Position numbers and translations under genes: made by a program. This document shows, piece by piece, positions 32,696 to 41,312 of a stretch of DNA of 64,000 nucleotides. This DNA is from Azospirillum brasilense. GTDB taxonomy: Bacteria; Pseudomonadota; Alphaproteobacteria; Azospirillales; Azospirillaceae. The notes beneath the pieces are model-generated. The model saw only the letters and a program-made list of their open reading frames with translations, did no database searches and had not been told where the DNA came from. Location: the NCBI RefSeq assembly GCF_008365405.1, contig NZ_QOKV01000001.1:124001-188000 (forward strand). The letters run 5' to 3'. Each line of letters begins with the position of its first letter. Within the stretch, counting starts at the first letter, position 1.

Positions 32696-33112
32696 ATGAG
32701 CACCGAAATCCGCACCTTCATGATCCCCGACGCGAGCGCGGACGAGGCCCAAGGGCAACTCTCCTCCTTCCTGCGCGCGGTCGAGGTGCAACGCATCGAA
32801 ACCGCCTACGCCGACGGCGCCTGGCGCATTCTCGTGCTTTACAAGGATCTGAAGCGCAAGGAGGAATCCCTCCAGATCGAGGCCGCTATCAACGCCGCCC
32901 TCAACGGTTGGCGGGACCGCGCGGCGGCTCGCGAAGGGCTGTCGCGCGACGCCGTGCTGCCGGACGAGCTGGTGCCGGAAATCGCTCGATTCGCCCCTAC
33001 GACGGAGCGCGAGCTGTCCATCATCGTCGGCGCCCGCGACCTCGGCGTGGGCCACTTCGGCGGGGAGATCGTGCAGGTCGTCCGCGCGACCCTGGACGAA
33101 CTGATCGACTGA
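32696..33112 (+). CDS. HRDC-domain protein
   Basis: A 138-residue protein with an N-terminal region (RTFMIPDASADEAQGQLSSF) of the kind seen in short HRDC-domain proteins. A helical HRDC-like bundle follows (AAAREGLSRDAVLPDELVPEIARFAPTT split over residues 85-112). HRDC bundles bind nucleic acid in RecQ helicases and RNase D. A GAGGAACAGG ribosome site precedes the ATG. No helicase is adjacent. Confidence 0.7.
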   Translation: MSTEIRTFMIPDASADEAQGQLSSFLRAVEVQRIETAYADGAWRILVLYKDLKRKEESLQIEAAINAALNGWRDRAAAREGLSRDAVLPDELVPEIARFAPTTERELSIIVGARDLGVGHFGGEIVQVVRATLDELID

Positions 33113-33257
33113 CGCCTCCGCTCTCCAGAATGACATAGGCCAAAGGGCCGTACGGCCCTGTTTATTGTGCCGAAAGAGAAGCCGGACCCGCCGTAAGCCT
33201 GATTCCAGACCCCTCCACGCTGTGCCAGCATACCCTCGTAGTTTGCGGCAATGCAGC

Positions 33258-33689
33258 ATGGCGGGGGCCATGGACGGGACATCCGGATCGAGAGGCGACG
33301 TGCCCGATTACCGCGCCATGGCGCGGGAACTGGAAGCCTTCAGCCGTCAGGCGGCGGAGCGCGCGGCGGCCACCGGCGACGGCAGCATGGACGCTCTGGC
33401 ACAACGGTTGGAACGCCATGCCGAACAGATCCGGCACGACCTCGCCGAAGCCCCGACGCGGCGGTTCGGATGGCGCCTAGGCCTTCTCCACCTTCAGCAG
33501 AGTGCCCTCGGCCCCGACGATGCGGACACGGGTTCCAGCGGGGAGGTCGGGTCCCTCGACGGTCCAAAGCCCGTCGCCGATCTGCGCCCGGCCACGCCCG
33601 TTGACGATGGGGCCGTCCAGCGTGTGCAGCGTCCCGATGTATTGCGCCGTCCGGCGGTTCAGATGCGGCGTGTGCGTCGTATGCGCTGA
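33258..33689 (+). CDS. Doubtful reading frame, possibly truncated small gene
   Basis: The part up to about 33475 reads as a plausible short helical protein (PDYRAMARELEAFSRQAAER, LAQRLERHAEQIRHDLAEAP), with a GAGAGG ribosome-like site before a GTG at 33300. Beyond 33477 the frame runs antisense through nfeD and loses coding character. A real gene may have been cut by a rearrangement next to nfeD, or the frame may be chance. Confidence 0.3.
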   Translation: MAGAMDGTSGSRGDVPDYRAMARELEAFSRQAAERAAATGDGSMDALAQRLERHAEQIRHDLAEAPTRRFGWRLGLLHLQQSALGPDDADTGSSGEVGSLDGPKPVADLRPATPVDDGAVQRVQRPDVLRRPAVQMRRVRRMR

Positions 33690-33905
33690 CCCGCGGGATA
33701 GGAAGCGGGTTCCCACCAGCGCGGCGATGGCGAGCAGGGCGAACAGCAACCCCTGATGCTCCCACGGCAGGGACGGCCAGACCAGAAGCACGAAGCCGAC
33801 CAGCGCGGCGGCCCCGCCCAGCCACAGAAAAGCCGCTCCCGGCGCCACCGTCTCCAGTGCCCCCAACAGCACGGCCAGAACCCACCAGTGCCAGAATTCG
33901 ATCAT
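33477..33905 (-). CDS. NfeD-family membrane protein
   Basis: A 142-residue protein with three or four N-terminal hydrophobic segments (WHWWVLAVLLGALETVAPGA, ALVGFVLLVWPSL, LLFALLAIAALVGT) and a C-terminal OB-fold-like domain (GRAQIGDGLWTVEGPDLPAG). This is the short NfeD type that pairs with SPFH proteins. The SPFH gene ends 31 bases upstream, the usual membrane-microdomain pair. Confidence 0.9.
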   Translation of the reverse strand: MIEFWHWWVLAVLLGALETVAPGAAFLWLGGAAALVGFVLLVWPSLPWEHQGLLFALLAIAALVGTRFLSRGSAHTTHTPHLNRRTAQYIGTLHTLDGPIVNGRGRAQIGDGLWTVEGPDLPAGTRVRIVGAEGTLLKVEKA

Positions 33906-33936
33906 CGCGGGCCCGCCTTCGGGATTTCGTCCAATC

Positions 33937-35004
33937 CTACGACACCGGCGGCACCGGCGCATCGCGCCTGTTCGGTTCGTCCTGATTCCGGTCGTCGCGA
34001 TTCCGTTCATCGCGATTCCAGGGGCTGCGCGGTGCCGGCGGCGGGGCGGCGGCCGTTCCGGAGGACGCCGGTTGGTTCACAGGGCGGTTCGGGAAGGCTT
34101 CGCGGGCGATCTCCGCGATGCCGCCGATGGCGCCGATCACGTTGGCGGCCTCCAGCGGCATGAACAGCACCTTCTGGTTGGGGGCGGCGGCCACCGCCGT
34201 CAGAGCATCGACATAGCGCTGGGCGACGAAGTAGTTGATGGCCTGGGCGCTGCCCCCGGCGATGGCGTCGGAGACCAGCCGGGTGGCCTCGGCCTCGGCC
34301 TGGGCGGAGCGCTCCCGCGCCTCGGCGTCGCGGAAGGCGGCCTCGCGCCGGCCCTCGGCCTGGAGGATGGCGGCCTGCTTGGCGCCCTCCGCCCGCAGGA
34401 TGGCCGCCTGGCGCTGGCCCTCCGCCTCCAGGATGGAGGCGCGGCGGTCGCGCTCCGCCTTCATCTGGCGGGCCATGCTGTCCACGAGGTCGCGCGGCGG
34501 CTGGATGTCGCGGATCTCGATGCGCGTCACCTTGACGCCCCAGGGGCTGGTCGCCTCGTCCACCACGCCGAGCAGGCGGGCGTTGATCTGGTCGCGCTGG
34601 GACAGCAGTTCGTCCAGGTCCATCGAGCCCATGACCGTGCGGGTGTTGGTCATGGTCAGGTTCAGGATCGCCAGCTCCAGATTGTTGACCTCGTAGGAGG
34701 CCTTGGCGGCGTCGATCACCTGGAAGAAGACCACGCCGTCCGCCGTGACCATGGCGTTGTCGCGGGTGATGACCTCCTGCGAGGGCACGTCGAGCACCGT
34801 CTCCATCATGCTCTGCTTGCGCCCGATGCGGTCGATCAGCGGGAGAATCAGATGCAGGCCGGGCTGGAGCGTGCGGGTGTAGCGGCCGAACCGCTCCACC
34901 GTCCATTCCTGGCCCTGCGCCACGGTCCGCACCCCCAACAGAACCAGCGCCAGCGCGAAGATCAGGAGCGCGATGACGAAGAGCGTCAAGCCGCTGAGCA
35001 CCAT
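33937..35004 (-). CDS. SPFH/band 7 stomatin-like protein (QmcA type)
   Basis: A 355-residue protein with an N-terminal membrane anchor (LFVIALLIFALALVLLG), SPFH domain (VERFGRYTRTLQPGLHLILP to about residue 190) and a coiled coil with Glu-Ala repeats (ILEAEGQRQAAILRAEG). The 50-residue C-terminal tail is Pro/Ala-rich with Asn-Arg-Asp repeats. The ATG at 35004 follows GGAGGTGGGG. It oligomerises in the inner membrane and works with NfeD encoded next. Confidence 0.9.
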   Translation of the reverse strand: MVLSGLTLFVIALLIFALALVLLGVRTVAQGQEWTVERFGRYTRTLQPGLHLILPLIDRIGRKQSMMETVLDVPSQEVITRDNAMVTADGVVFFQVIDAAKASYEVNNLELAILNLTMTNTRTVMGSMDLDELLSQRDQINARLLGVVDEATSPWGVKVTRIEIRDIQPPRDLVDSMARQMKAERDRRASILEAEGQRQAAILRAEGAKQAAILQAEGRREAAFRDAEARERSAQAEAEATRLVSDAIAGGSAQAINYFVAQRYVDALTAVAAAPNQKVLFMPLEAANVIGAIGGIAEIAREAFPNRPVNQPASSGTAAAPPPAPRSPWNRDERNRDDRNQDEPNRRDAPVPPVS

Positions 35005-35079
35005 CACCCCACCTCCCATCCGGTCGTTTCCTCCCTCGGACCATGCCACGGCGGGGCCGCCCCGGCCAGAGCTACAGCG

Positions 35080-36192
35080 TCAGCCCAGCAGGGCGCCGAT
35101 CGGCTTCAGCGGCTCGTGCGCGTCGAACAGGATCTTCAGGATGGCCAGGATCGGCACCGCCAGCAGCGCGCCGGGAATGCCCCACATCCAGCCCCAGAAC
35201 AGGATGGACACGAACACACCGATGGGGTTCAGCGCCAGCCGCCGCCCGACGATCATCGGAGTCATGAAGTTGCCCTCCATCATCGTCAGCGCCACGAAGG
35301 TCAGCGGCGGTCCGAAGATCTGCACGCCCCCGTCGAAGGTGAGCGCCGACACCAGGAACAGCACCGCCGTCATCACCGCCGGCCCGATGAAGGGGACGTA
35401 GTTGATGAGTCCGGCGAGCGTTCCCCACAGCGCCGCGTTGGGCACCCCCCACAGCCACATCGCCAGCGTCGTCGCGAGTCCGAGCCCGATGTTGATGACC
35501 GTGATGGTCGCCAGATAGGCGGCGATGTTCTGCTGCACCGTGGCGGCGACCATGGCGTAATGCACGCGGTCATCCACGTCGCGCATCGTGCCGATCAGCG
35601 CCTCCAGGCTCTGCCGTCCGCGGGCCAGGAAGAAATAGAGCAGCACCTGGAGGATCACCACGTTGGCGATCACCGCCTCCGCCTGATGCAGCACCTGTTC
35701 GGCCAGCGACGGGCCGCGCACCACCACCTCCCGCGCGGCACCGTTGCGGTCGGAGGCCATCTGCTCGATCTGGCGGGAGGCTTCGCGGGCGCGGTCGATC
35801 CCTTCGCGGATGTCGCCCAGCTTGAACTCCAACTCGTTGACCACGCGGGGCATCCGGTTGACCCATTCGGTCGCCGGGGTCGCCAACGTGTAGATGGCCC
35901 CCAGCCCGGCGCCGAACACCGTGATCACCACCACCGCCGCGCCCAGCGCCTCCGGCAGGCCGAGCCGGTAGAGGCCGCGCACGCAGGGGCGCAGCAGAAG
36001 GCTGAGGATCAGCGCCAGCATGATCGGCAGCAGAACGTCGCGCCCGAAATACAGCGTGAACAGCAGCGCGATGACGAACAGCCCCACAACCGCCACCCGC
36101 ACCGGGTCGCGGGGGTTCCGGGCCGGGGGCAGGGGCTCGGTCACCGGCTCCGGCGGCGGGGTCAAGGGTGGATCGATCGTGCGGTCGCTCAT
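35080..36192 (-). CDS. AI-2E family transporter (TqsA/PerM-like)
   Basis: A 370-residue polytopic protein with the family pattern: N-terminal pair (VAVVGLFVIALLFTLYFGRD, LLPIMLALILSLLLRP), a central soluble helical loop (about 130-190) and C-terminal membrane segments with INYVPFIGPAVM and PMIVGRRLALNPIGVFVSIL. Members export small molecules or exchange ions. No quorum-sensing gene is nearby. A Pro-rich cytoplasmic tail precedes the first helix. It lies 75 bases upstream of the SPFH gene on the same strand. Confidence 0.88.
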   Translation of the reverse strand: MSDRTIDPPLTPPPEPVTEPLPPARNPRDPVRVAVVGLFVIALLFTLYFGRDVLLPIMLALILSLLLRPCVRGLYRLGLPEALGAAVVVITVFGAGLGAIYTLATPATEWVNRMPRVVNELEFKLGDIREGIDRAREASRQIEQMASDRNGAAREVVVRGPSLAEQVLHQAEAVIANVVILQVLLYFFLARGRQSLEALIGTMRDVDDRVHYAMVAATVQQNIAAYLATITVINIGLGLATTLAMWLWGVPNAALWGTLAGLINYVPFIGPAVMTAVLFLVSALTFDGGVQIFGPPLTFVALTMMEGNFMTPMIVGRRLALNPIGVFVSILFWGWMWGIPGALLAVPILAILKILFDAHEPLKPIGALLG

Positions 36193-36319
36193 CGGGGGCA
36201 GGCACTCCGGGAGTAGCGGGCCGGGGGGCGCTTGACGGCGCCGGACCCCCGCCCGATTTAGGGGTATTCCAGGACCGCGCCCACGCGGCCCCGCTTCGCG
36301 ATGACCGGAGTTCCACGAG

Positions 36320-36853
36320 ATGCGCAGCCCGTTCCCTTCGATAAACATCCGCCGCGGCCTGATGGTCCTGGCGCTATCCGTGCTGCCACCGATGGCCGCC
36401 TCCACCGTTGCTTTGGCCGACGATCCGGTCGTCGGGCGCTTCTCCAACGACTGGACCGGCAACGGGCTTCAGGTGCAGGCGATCGAGGACCCGAAGGTCA
36501 AGGGCATCACCTGCCATCTGGTGGATTTCGACCGCAGCGTGCTCGACCGGCTGACCAAGGGAAACTGGTTCGAGGACCCGTCCAACGCCTCCATCGCCTG
36601 CCGGCGCACCGGGCCGCTGGTGATCGGCGACATCGAGCTGTCGCAGAAGGGCGAGGAGGTCTTCTCCGAGCGCAAGAGCCTGGTCTTCAAGTCCATCGCC
36701 ATCCGCCGCATCTACGACCGGGTGAACGACACGCTGATCTATGTGGTCTACAGCCGGCAGGTGAAGGACGCTTCGGCGAAGATGTCCATCTCCAGCGTGC
36801 CGCTGATCGATACGAACCCTCAGTGGGAAAAGGGTAAGCCTGCCGTGAAATGA
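36320..36853 (+). CDS. creA: CreA family protein
   Basis: A 177-residue protein with a signal peptide (GLMVLALSVLPPMAASTVALA). The CreA core contains DPKVKGITCHLVDFDRS, ASIACRRTGPLVIGDIEL and LVFKSIAIRRIYDR. The two conserved cysteines (in ITCHL and IACRR) probably form a disulfide in the periplasm. Function is unknown. It is monocistronic and convergent with peptide module B. Confidence 0.9.
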   Translation: MRSPFPSINIRRGLMVLALSVLPPMAASTVALADDPVVGRFSNDWTGNGLQVQAIEDPKVKGITCHLVDFDRSVLDRLTKGNWFEDPSNASIACRRTGPLVIGDIELSQKGEEVFSERKSLVFKSIAIRRIYDRVNDTLIYVVYSRQVKDASAKMSISSVPLIDTNPQWEKGKPAVK

Positions 36854-36898
36854 TCGGATGGCTTGCAATCGGGCGGACGCGGCGCCATCATCAGGCTT

Positions 36899-36929
36899 GG
36901 GAGGCAGGGGCCGGAATCCCCCGCCTCCC
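36899..36929 (-). terminator. 3' hairpin of small-peptide module B
   Basis: The stem pairs 36899-36910 with 36918-36929 (GGGAGGCAGGGG on plus). On the minus strand it starts 7 bases after the peptide stop and is followed by AAGCCTGATGATG. The position and tail match module A. Confidence 0.55.
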
Positions 36930-36936
36930 GGCCCGA

Positions 36937-37014
36937 TCACTGTCGGTTCAGAAGATCAAGGATTGCCTTGACGATCTGAAGCAGCAGGATCAGGAGACCG
37001 AGGATTTCCTTCAT
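36937..37014 (-). CDS. 25-residue amphipathic peptide, module B
   Basis: A tiny gene (ATG 37012-37014, TGA 36937-36939). The product begins MKEILGLLILLLQIV and ends ILDLLNRQ. It is the counterpart of the peptide at 9143-9217, with 16 of 24 aligned residues identical. Differences are mostly conservative (V/I, R/K, R/Q), and two Leu/Arg codons differ silently. The ribosome site AGGAGG is spaced from the ATG exactly as in module A (AGGAGG, 8 bases, ATG). The peptide looks like a short amphipathic membrane helix. The function is unknown. Confidence 0.7.
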   Translation of the reverse strand: MKEILGLLILLLQIVKAILDLLNRQ

Positions 37015-37040
37015 CCTCCGAGCCTCCTCGTTGAGCGGCG

Positions 37041-37062
37041 GGGTGGTGGCGCTTCACCACCC
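37041..37062 (-). promoter_or_regulatory. 5' hairpin of small-peptide module B
   Basis: Arms GGGTGGTG and CACCACCC (37041-37048 and 37055-37062) form a perfect 8-bp stem with a 6-base loop just upstream of the ribosome site on the minus strand. This is the positional equivalent of the hairpin at 9088-9121. Confidence 0.5.
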
Positions 37063-37160
37063 GTCCGCGCCTCCACCTCGCACGGGGTGCGGGACGGGCG
37101 CAACGGAAACTCCACACATGCGTGTGCGGCGGATTGGCCGGCCGAGCCCGTGGCGATTCG

Positions 37161-38222
37161 TCAGGTCTTGCCGCGGCGGGACCGCCACTTGCGCCACAGC
37201 AGGTAAAAGCCGGGGGCCAGCGTCACGATTAGGATGATGCGCACCATGTGGTGGGTGGCGACCAGCGCCACGTCGATGTTCAGCGCCAGCGCGACCAGCG
37301 TCATCTCGGCCAGCCCGCCCGGTGCGAAGGCGAGGATCAGCGCGGCCAGCCCCAGCCCCGTCGCTTCGTCGACCATCCAGGCCGCCGCCGTGGTGACCAG
37401 CAGCATCAGCCCGGTGAGACCCAGCGCGGTCAGCCCGTCGCGCCCGATGCGGCGAATGTCCAGCCCGGTGAAGCGGCAGCCCAGCGACGCGCCGATCACC
37501 ACTTGGGCGGCGGCGACCAGAACGCCCGGCGGCTTGCCCTCGGTCAGCCCGGCGAGGTGGATCGCGGCGGACAGCAGCATCGGCCCGACGATCTGGGCCG
37601 CGGGGATGCGCAGCAGCTTCGCCAGGGGGTAGCCCAGCGCGCAGGCGGATAGCAGCGCCACATCCAGCGGGGCGAGCGACAGCAGGGGCGGGCCGAGCGC
37701 GCCGCGCCGCGCCGGGTCGTACAGCCCCAGCGCCTGGAAGGCGAAGGGGATGACCAGCACCACCAGCATCACCCGCAGCGCGTGGGACAGCGCCATGGTC
37801 CGGCTGTCGCCGCCCATCTGCGTGCCGACCATCACCATCTCGTTCAGCCCGCCGGGGGTGGCGGTGAAGAAAGCGGTCGGCGGATCCAGCCGGGCGGCGC
37901 GGCGCAGATACTGGACCCCCAGCGTGGTCGCCAGCACGAGATAGACGGCCAGCGCGCTCAGCGACAGGCTCCACTCGCCGAGCCGCCCCAGGATATCCGG
38001 GGTGAAGCCGCTGCCCAGCATCACGCCGAGGATCATGATCATGGCGTTGCGCAGCGGCTTCGGCACATGCAGCGCAACACCGGCCATGGCGGCGACCGTG
38101 GTGGCGGTCATGGCGCCGATCATCCAGGCCAGCGGCAGATGGAAATAGCTGAACAGCGCGCCCCCCGCCGTCCCCAGCGCGAGGGCGAGCGCGAAGGGGC
38201 GGAGCCCCGGTCCGATGGTCAT
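37161..38222 (-). CDS. AbrB-duplication family membrane protein
   Basis: A 353-residue protein made of two homologous membrane halves, each with GxxLG...MIGA/P-type turns: LPLAWMIGAMTATTVAAMAG in the first and IPAAQIVGPMLLSAAIHLAG in the second. FTATPGGLNEMVMVG and LAFAPGGLAEMTLVALALN are the repeated signature loops. It matches the Gram-negative AbrB-duplication family, often mislabelled ammonia monooxygenase; no copper-monooxygenase motif is present. It starts 19 bases after the aspartoacylase-like gene, so the two form an operon. Confidence 0.88.
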   Translation of the reverse strand: MTIGPGLRPFALALALGTAGGALFSYFHLPLAWMIGAMTATTVAAMAGVALHVPKPLRNAMIMILGVMLGSGFTPDILGRLGEWSLSLSALAVYLVLATTLGVQYLRRAARLDPPTAFFTATPGGLNEMVMVGTQMGGDSRTMALSHALRVMLVVLVIPFAFQALGLYDPARRGALGPPLLSLAPLDVALLSACALGYPLAKLLRIPAAQIVGPMLLSAAIHLAGLTEGKPPGVLVAAAQVVIGASLGCRFTGLDIRRIGRDGLTALGLTGLMLLVTTAAAWMVDEATGLGLAALILAFAPGGLAEMTLVALALNIDVALVATHHMVRIILIVTLAPGFYLLWRKWRSRRGKT

Positions 38223-38241
38223 GCCGCTCGTTGTGTCCGGT

Positions 38242-39192
38242 TCAAGGAACGATCCGCCCCAGCCGGACGGCGGTCTGCCCGGATTTCGGGCGCCGCGCCG
38301 GCATGATCAGCACGCAGTCGTCGTAAGGCGTCACGATCGGGCGGTTGCCGTCATGGCCGAGGACCGTTCCGGCGCGGGGAATGATCTCCATCCCCACATA
38401 GGCCTGGTCGAAGAAGAATTCGTCGGTTTCCGCGGTCACCGCTTCGGTCACCTCGACGGTGCGCAGCGGATCGGGGTGGCGGCGGATGTGGCGGTCGGCC
38501 AGCGACGGGTCGATCATCTCCTGGGCGAGCAGGAAACGCATGGCGCTTTCCAGGGCAACCAGCGCCGTCTCGTTCCGCCAATGCTGGCCGCATTCGACCA
38601 GGATGGCGGTGCGCCTCCCGTCCGCCGCGGCGAAATCCGCGTAGTCGATCATCCGCCGCCCCGCCGCGTGCCCCTCGTCCGCGACGACCCAAGCCGGGTA
38701 ACCGAGCCGGCGGGCCAGCGCGCGGGCGCGGTCGGTCCGTCCGCACAGCGTCAGGGGCGGGGTGTCCGCCGTCATGGAATGCAGATCGAGGATGACGTCC
38801 GCGGCGTCGAACACCGGGCGGAGTTGCCGGGCGCGGCGCAGTTCCATGCTGTCGCGTGGGCCGTCCAGCACCTCCGGCGACCAGACGCGGTTCATGTCCT
38901 CGTCGACGAAGCGGGAGGCGTAGGGACGCTCGGCATCGAAGCTCTGATAGGCGGCGGTGTTGGCGAAGACCAGAGTCAGCCGCCCGCGGGTGGGCCGGAT
39001 GCCCATCCGGAACAGCCGGTCCATCGCCACCGCGCCGCCGATCTCGTTGCCATGGATCAGCGACACGATGACGGCTTGCGGGCCGGGGCGCCCGGAGTCC
39101 AGCGTCGTGACGTGGTCGATGCCGGTGTTTCCACGACGGTAGGGACCGATGTCCGGCGGCGTCAGTTCGATCGGTGGCAGGGATTCGGTCAA
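38242..39192 (-). CDS. Succinylglutamate desuccinylase/aspartoacylase family protein
   Basis: A zinc carboxypeptidase-like protein, about 316 residues from the TTG at 39192 (with GGCGAGA upstream). Zinc ligands are seen in SLIHGNEIGG (His and Glu) and DLHSMT (His). A catalytic Glu is in VECGQHW. MNRVW and RYGAR-like turns fit AstE/AspA proteins. It likely deacylates a small N-acyl amino acid or amide. An upstream ATG at 39291 would add 33 residues without conserved character. It is followed by an AbrB-like membrane protein that might export or import its product. Confidence 0.85.
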   Translation of the reverse strand: MTESLPPIELTPPDIGPYRRGNTGIDHVTTLDSGRPGPQAVIVSLIHGNEIGGAVAMDRLFRMGIRPTRGRLTLVFANTAAYQSFDAERPYASRFVDEDMNRVWSPEVLDGPRDSMELRRARQLRPVFDAADVILDLHSMTADTPPLTLCGRTDRARALARRLGYPAWVVADEGHAAGRRMIDYADFAAADGRRTAILVECGQHWRNETALVALESAMRFLLAQEMIDPSLADRHIRRHPDPLRTVEVTEAVTAETDEFFFDQAYVGMEIIPRAGTVLGHDGNRPIVTPYDDCVLIMPARRPKSGQTAVRLGRIVP

Positions 39193-39449
39193 GCGGATCT
39201 CGCCTCTGCGGGTCTGGCCGGTGCCGGGCGCTTTCGCCGAATGGTCAGTATGGCGGAGAGTCCGGCGGTGCGCCAGCCCCGCCATTTCCACGCGTCCATC
39301 ATGTCCTTTGCCTTACCGGTGTATGACGGTTTTTGGTCGACGGACACCCGGCCATCGTCTATACCCGAATCCATCCGCCGCAGCGCCACGCTATGCCATC
39401 CGGGCAGGTGCCGTGGCGCGTTGGAGCCGTTGGTACACCGGGGTCAGCC

Positions 39450-40316
39450 ATGAGTTTCGTGATCGAGGACGTGCTCGTCCGCAACGATCCGATCGTCCCG
39501 CGCCTGCCGGTGTTCTTCGATTCACCGCACAGCGGCACCGTCTACCCGCGCGACTTCGCCTTCGTCTGCCCGCTGTCCACCCTGCGGCAGGCCGAGGACA
39601 CCCACGTGGACGAGTTGTTTGCCCACGCGCCGGAGCATGGCGCGACGCTGCTCTGCGCCCTGTTCCCGCGCACCTACATCGACGCGAACCGGGCCATCGA
39701 CGACATCGACCCGGCGATTCTCGACGGGCGCTGGCCGGAGCCGCTGCGCCCGACGGAGAAGAGCGCCGCCGGCATGGGGCTGATCCGCACGCTGTGCCGT
39801 CCGGGGATGCCGCTCTACGACGGGCGGCTGTCGGCGGCCGAGGTGGCGGAGCGCATCGACCGCTACTACCGTCCCTATCATTTCCAGGTGTCCAGCGTGA
39901 TGGACGATCTGGCCGCCCGGTTCGGCGCCGTATGGCACGTCGACTGCCACTCCATGCCCTCCGCGGTCGGGCCGGGGGCGGCGCACAAGCTGGGCATGGA
40001 TTTCGTGCTGGGCGACCGCGACGGCACCACCTGCGAGCCGGGCTTCACCGCGCTGGTCGAGCGGGTGCTGACCGGGCTCGGCTACAAGGTCGCGCGGAAC
40101 CATCCCTTCAAGGGGGTGGAACTGGTGTCCCGCCATTCCGACCCGGCGCGGGGCCGCCATTCCCTCCAGCTCGAAATCAACCGTCGTCTCTACATGAACG
40201 AGGAGACGCTGGAGCGGAACGAGGGCTTCGCCCGGCTCCAGGCCGACCTGACCACGCTGACCCGCCGCATCTGCGCCCACGCGCAGGCCAACACCGAGCG
40301 CCGCGCCGCCGAGTAA
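39450..40316 (+). CDS. N-formylglutamate amidohydrolase family protein
   Basis: A 288-residue protein with metal and substrate motifs of the family: VFFDSPHSGTVYP, QAEDTHVDELF, HVDCHSMPS and a late SRHSDPARGRHSLQLEINR. HutG in this family removes formate from N-formylglutamate in histidine degradation. No other hut gene is in the window, so the true substrate may differ. The gene starts 257 bases away from the divergent aspartoacylase-like gene. Confidence 0.87.
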   Translation: MSFVIEDVLVRNDPIVPRLPVFFDSPHSGTVYPRDFAFVCPLSTLRQAEDTHVDELFAHAPEHGATLLCALFPRTYIDANRAIDDIDPAILDGRWPEPLRPTEKSAAGMGLIRTLCRPGMPLYDGRLSAAEVAERIDRYYRPYHFQVSSVMDDLAARFGAVWHVDCHSMPSAVGPGAAHKLGMDFVLGDRDGTTCEPGFTALVERVLTGLGYKVARNHPFKGVELVSRHSDPARGRHSLQLEINRRLYMNEETLERNEGFARLQADLTTLTRRICAHAQANTERRAAE

Positions 40317-40337
40317 GGGCGACGCCGGAAACAAGCG

Positions 40338-41192
40338 TTACGGCGAGAACTGCTCCATCAGAATCCGCTCCTCGAAGTTCAACTCCGGGTCGAACAGCAG
40401 GGTCAGCGTGACGTCGCGGGCCTCCTCCACGTTGACGCGGATGACCTCGCGCACCTCGGTCGAATCGGCCACGGCGCTGACCGGGCGCTTGACCTCCTCA
40501 AGGATGTCCACGGTGATCTTGGAGCTGTGAGGCAGCAGCGCGCCGCGCCAGCGCCGCGGCCGGAAGGAACTGATGGGCGTCAGCGCCAGCACCCCGGCGC
40601 CCAGCGGGATGATCGGCCCGTGGGCCGACAGGTTGTAGGCGGTGCTGCCGGCGGGGGTGGCGACCAGCACGCCGTCGCAGATCAACTCCGGCAGGCGGAC
40701 GACGCCGTCCACGGTGATGCGCAGCTTCGAGGCCTGCCGCGTCTCGCGCAGCATCGACACCTCGTTGATGCCCAGCGCCTCCACCTGCTCGCCGTTGCAG
40801 CGGGTGGCCCTCATGCGCAGGGGGTGCAGCTTGACGCTCTGGGCGCTGGCCAGCCGCTCGGCCAGTTCGTCCTCGCGGAAGACGTTCAGCAGGAAGCCGA
40901 CCGATCCCCGGTTCATGCCATAGACGGGCGGGGGATTCTGCCCGTCGCGCTTCAGCGCGCGGTGCAGCGTCTCCAGCAGGAATCCGTCGCCGCCCAGCGC
41001 CACGACGACGTCGGCGTCCTCCAGCGGCGCGTTGCCATAGCGGTGGACCAGCCGTGTGCGCGCCCGCATCGCCTCTTCCGTGTTCGCCGCGCAGAAGGCG
41101 ATGCGGAGGTCGGCGGGCTTGCGGGTCGAGGAATCGGGCGCCAGCGGGTCCAGGGTTGGATCGGCGGGCAGCTTGGCGGCGGTTTCGGTCAT
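40338..41192 (-). CDS. nadK: NAD kinase
   Basis: A 284-residue enzyme with the ATP/polyphosphate-binding [22 protein letters not shown], the NE motif GINEVSML and the glycine-rich [17 protein letters not shown]. It phosphorylates NAD to NADP in the cytosol. The first 28 residues are a variable Pro/Asp/Thr-rich extension. It lies 120 bases downstream of moaA on the same strand and is convergent with the amidohydrolase gene. Confidence 0.95.
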   Translation of the reverse strand: MTETAAKLPADPTLDPLAPDSSTRKPADLRIAFCAANTEEAMRARTRLVHRYGNAPLEDADVVVALGGDGFLLETLHRALKRDGQNPPPVYGMNRGSVGFLLNVFREDELAERLASAQSVKLHPLRMRATRCNGEQVEALGINEVSMLRETRQASKLRITVDGVVRLPELICDGVLVATPAGSTAYNLSAHGPIIPLGAGVLALTPISSFRPRRWRGALLPHSSKITVDILEEVKRPVSAVADSTEVREVIRVNVEEARDVTLTLLFDPELNFEERILMEQFSP

Positions 41193-41312
41193 GTCGGGGG
41201 GACCATAGCGCAGGATGCCCGGTTGCAGAAGGCCGCTTCGGTCAAAGGGCGGGGCTGTTGCACGTCAAGTCCCCTCTCCCCGGAGGGGCAAAGGTGCTCG
41301 CCTGCGGGCGGC

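Noticed and set aside
37161..38222. Ammonia monooxygenase annotation for the AbrB-like protein
   Set aside because: Proteins of this family are often so named, but there is no copper-site motif and the duplicated membrane repeats fit the AbrB-duplication family.
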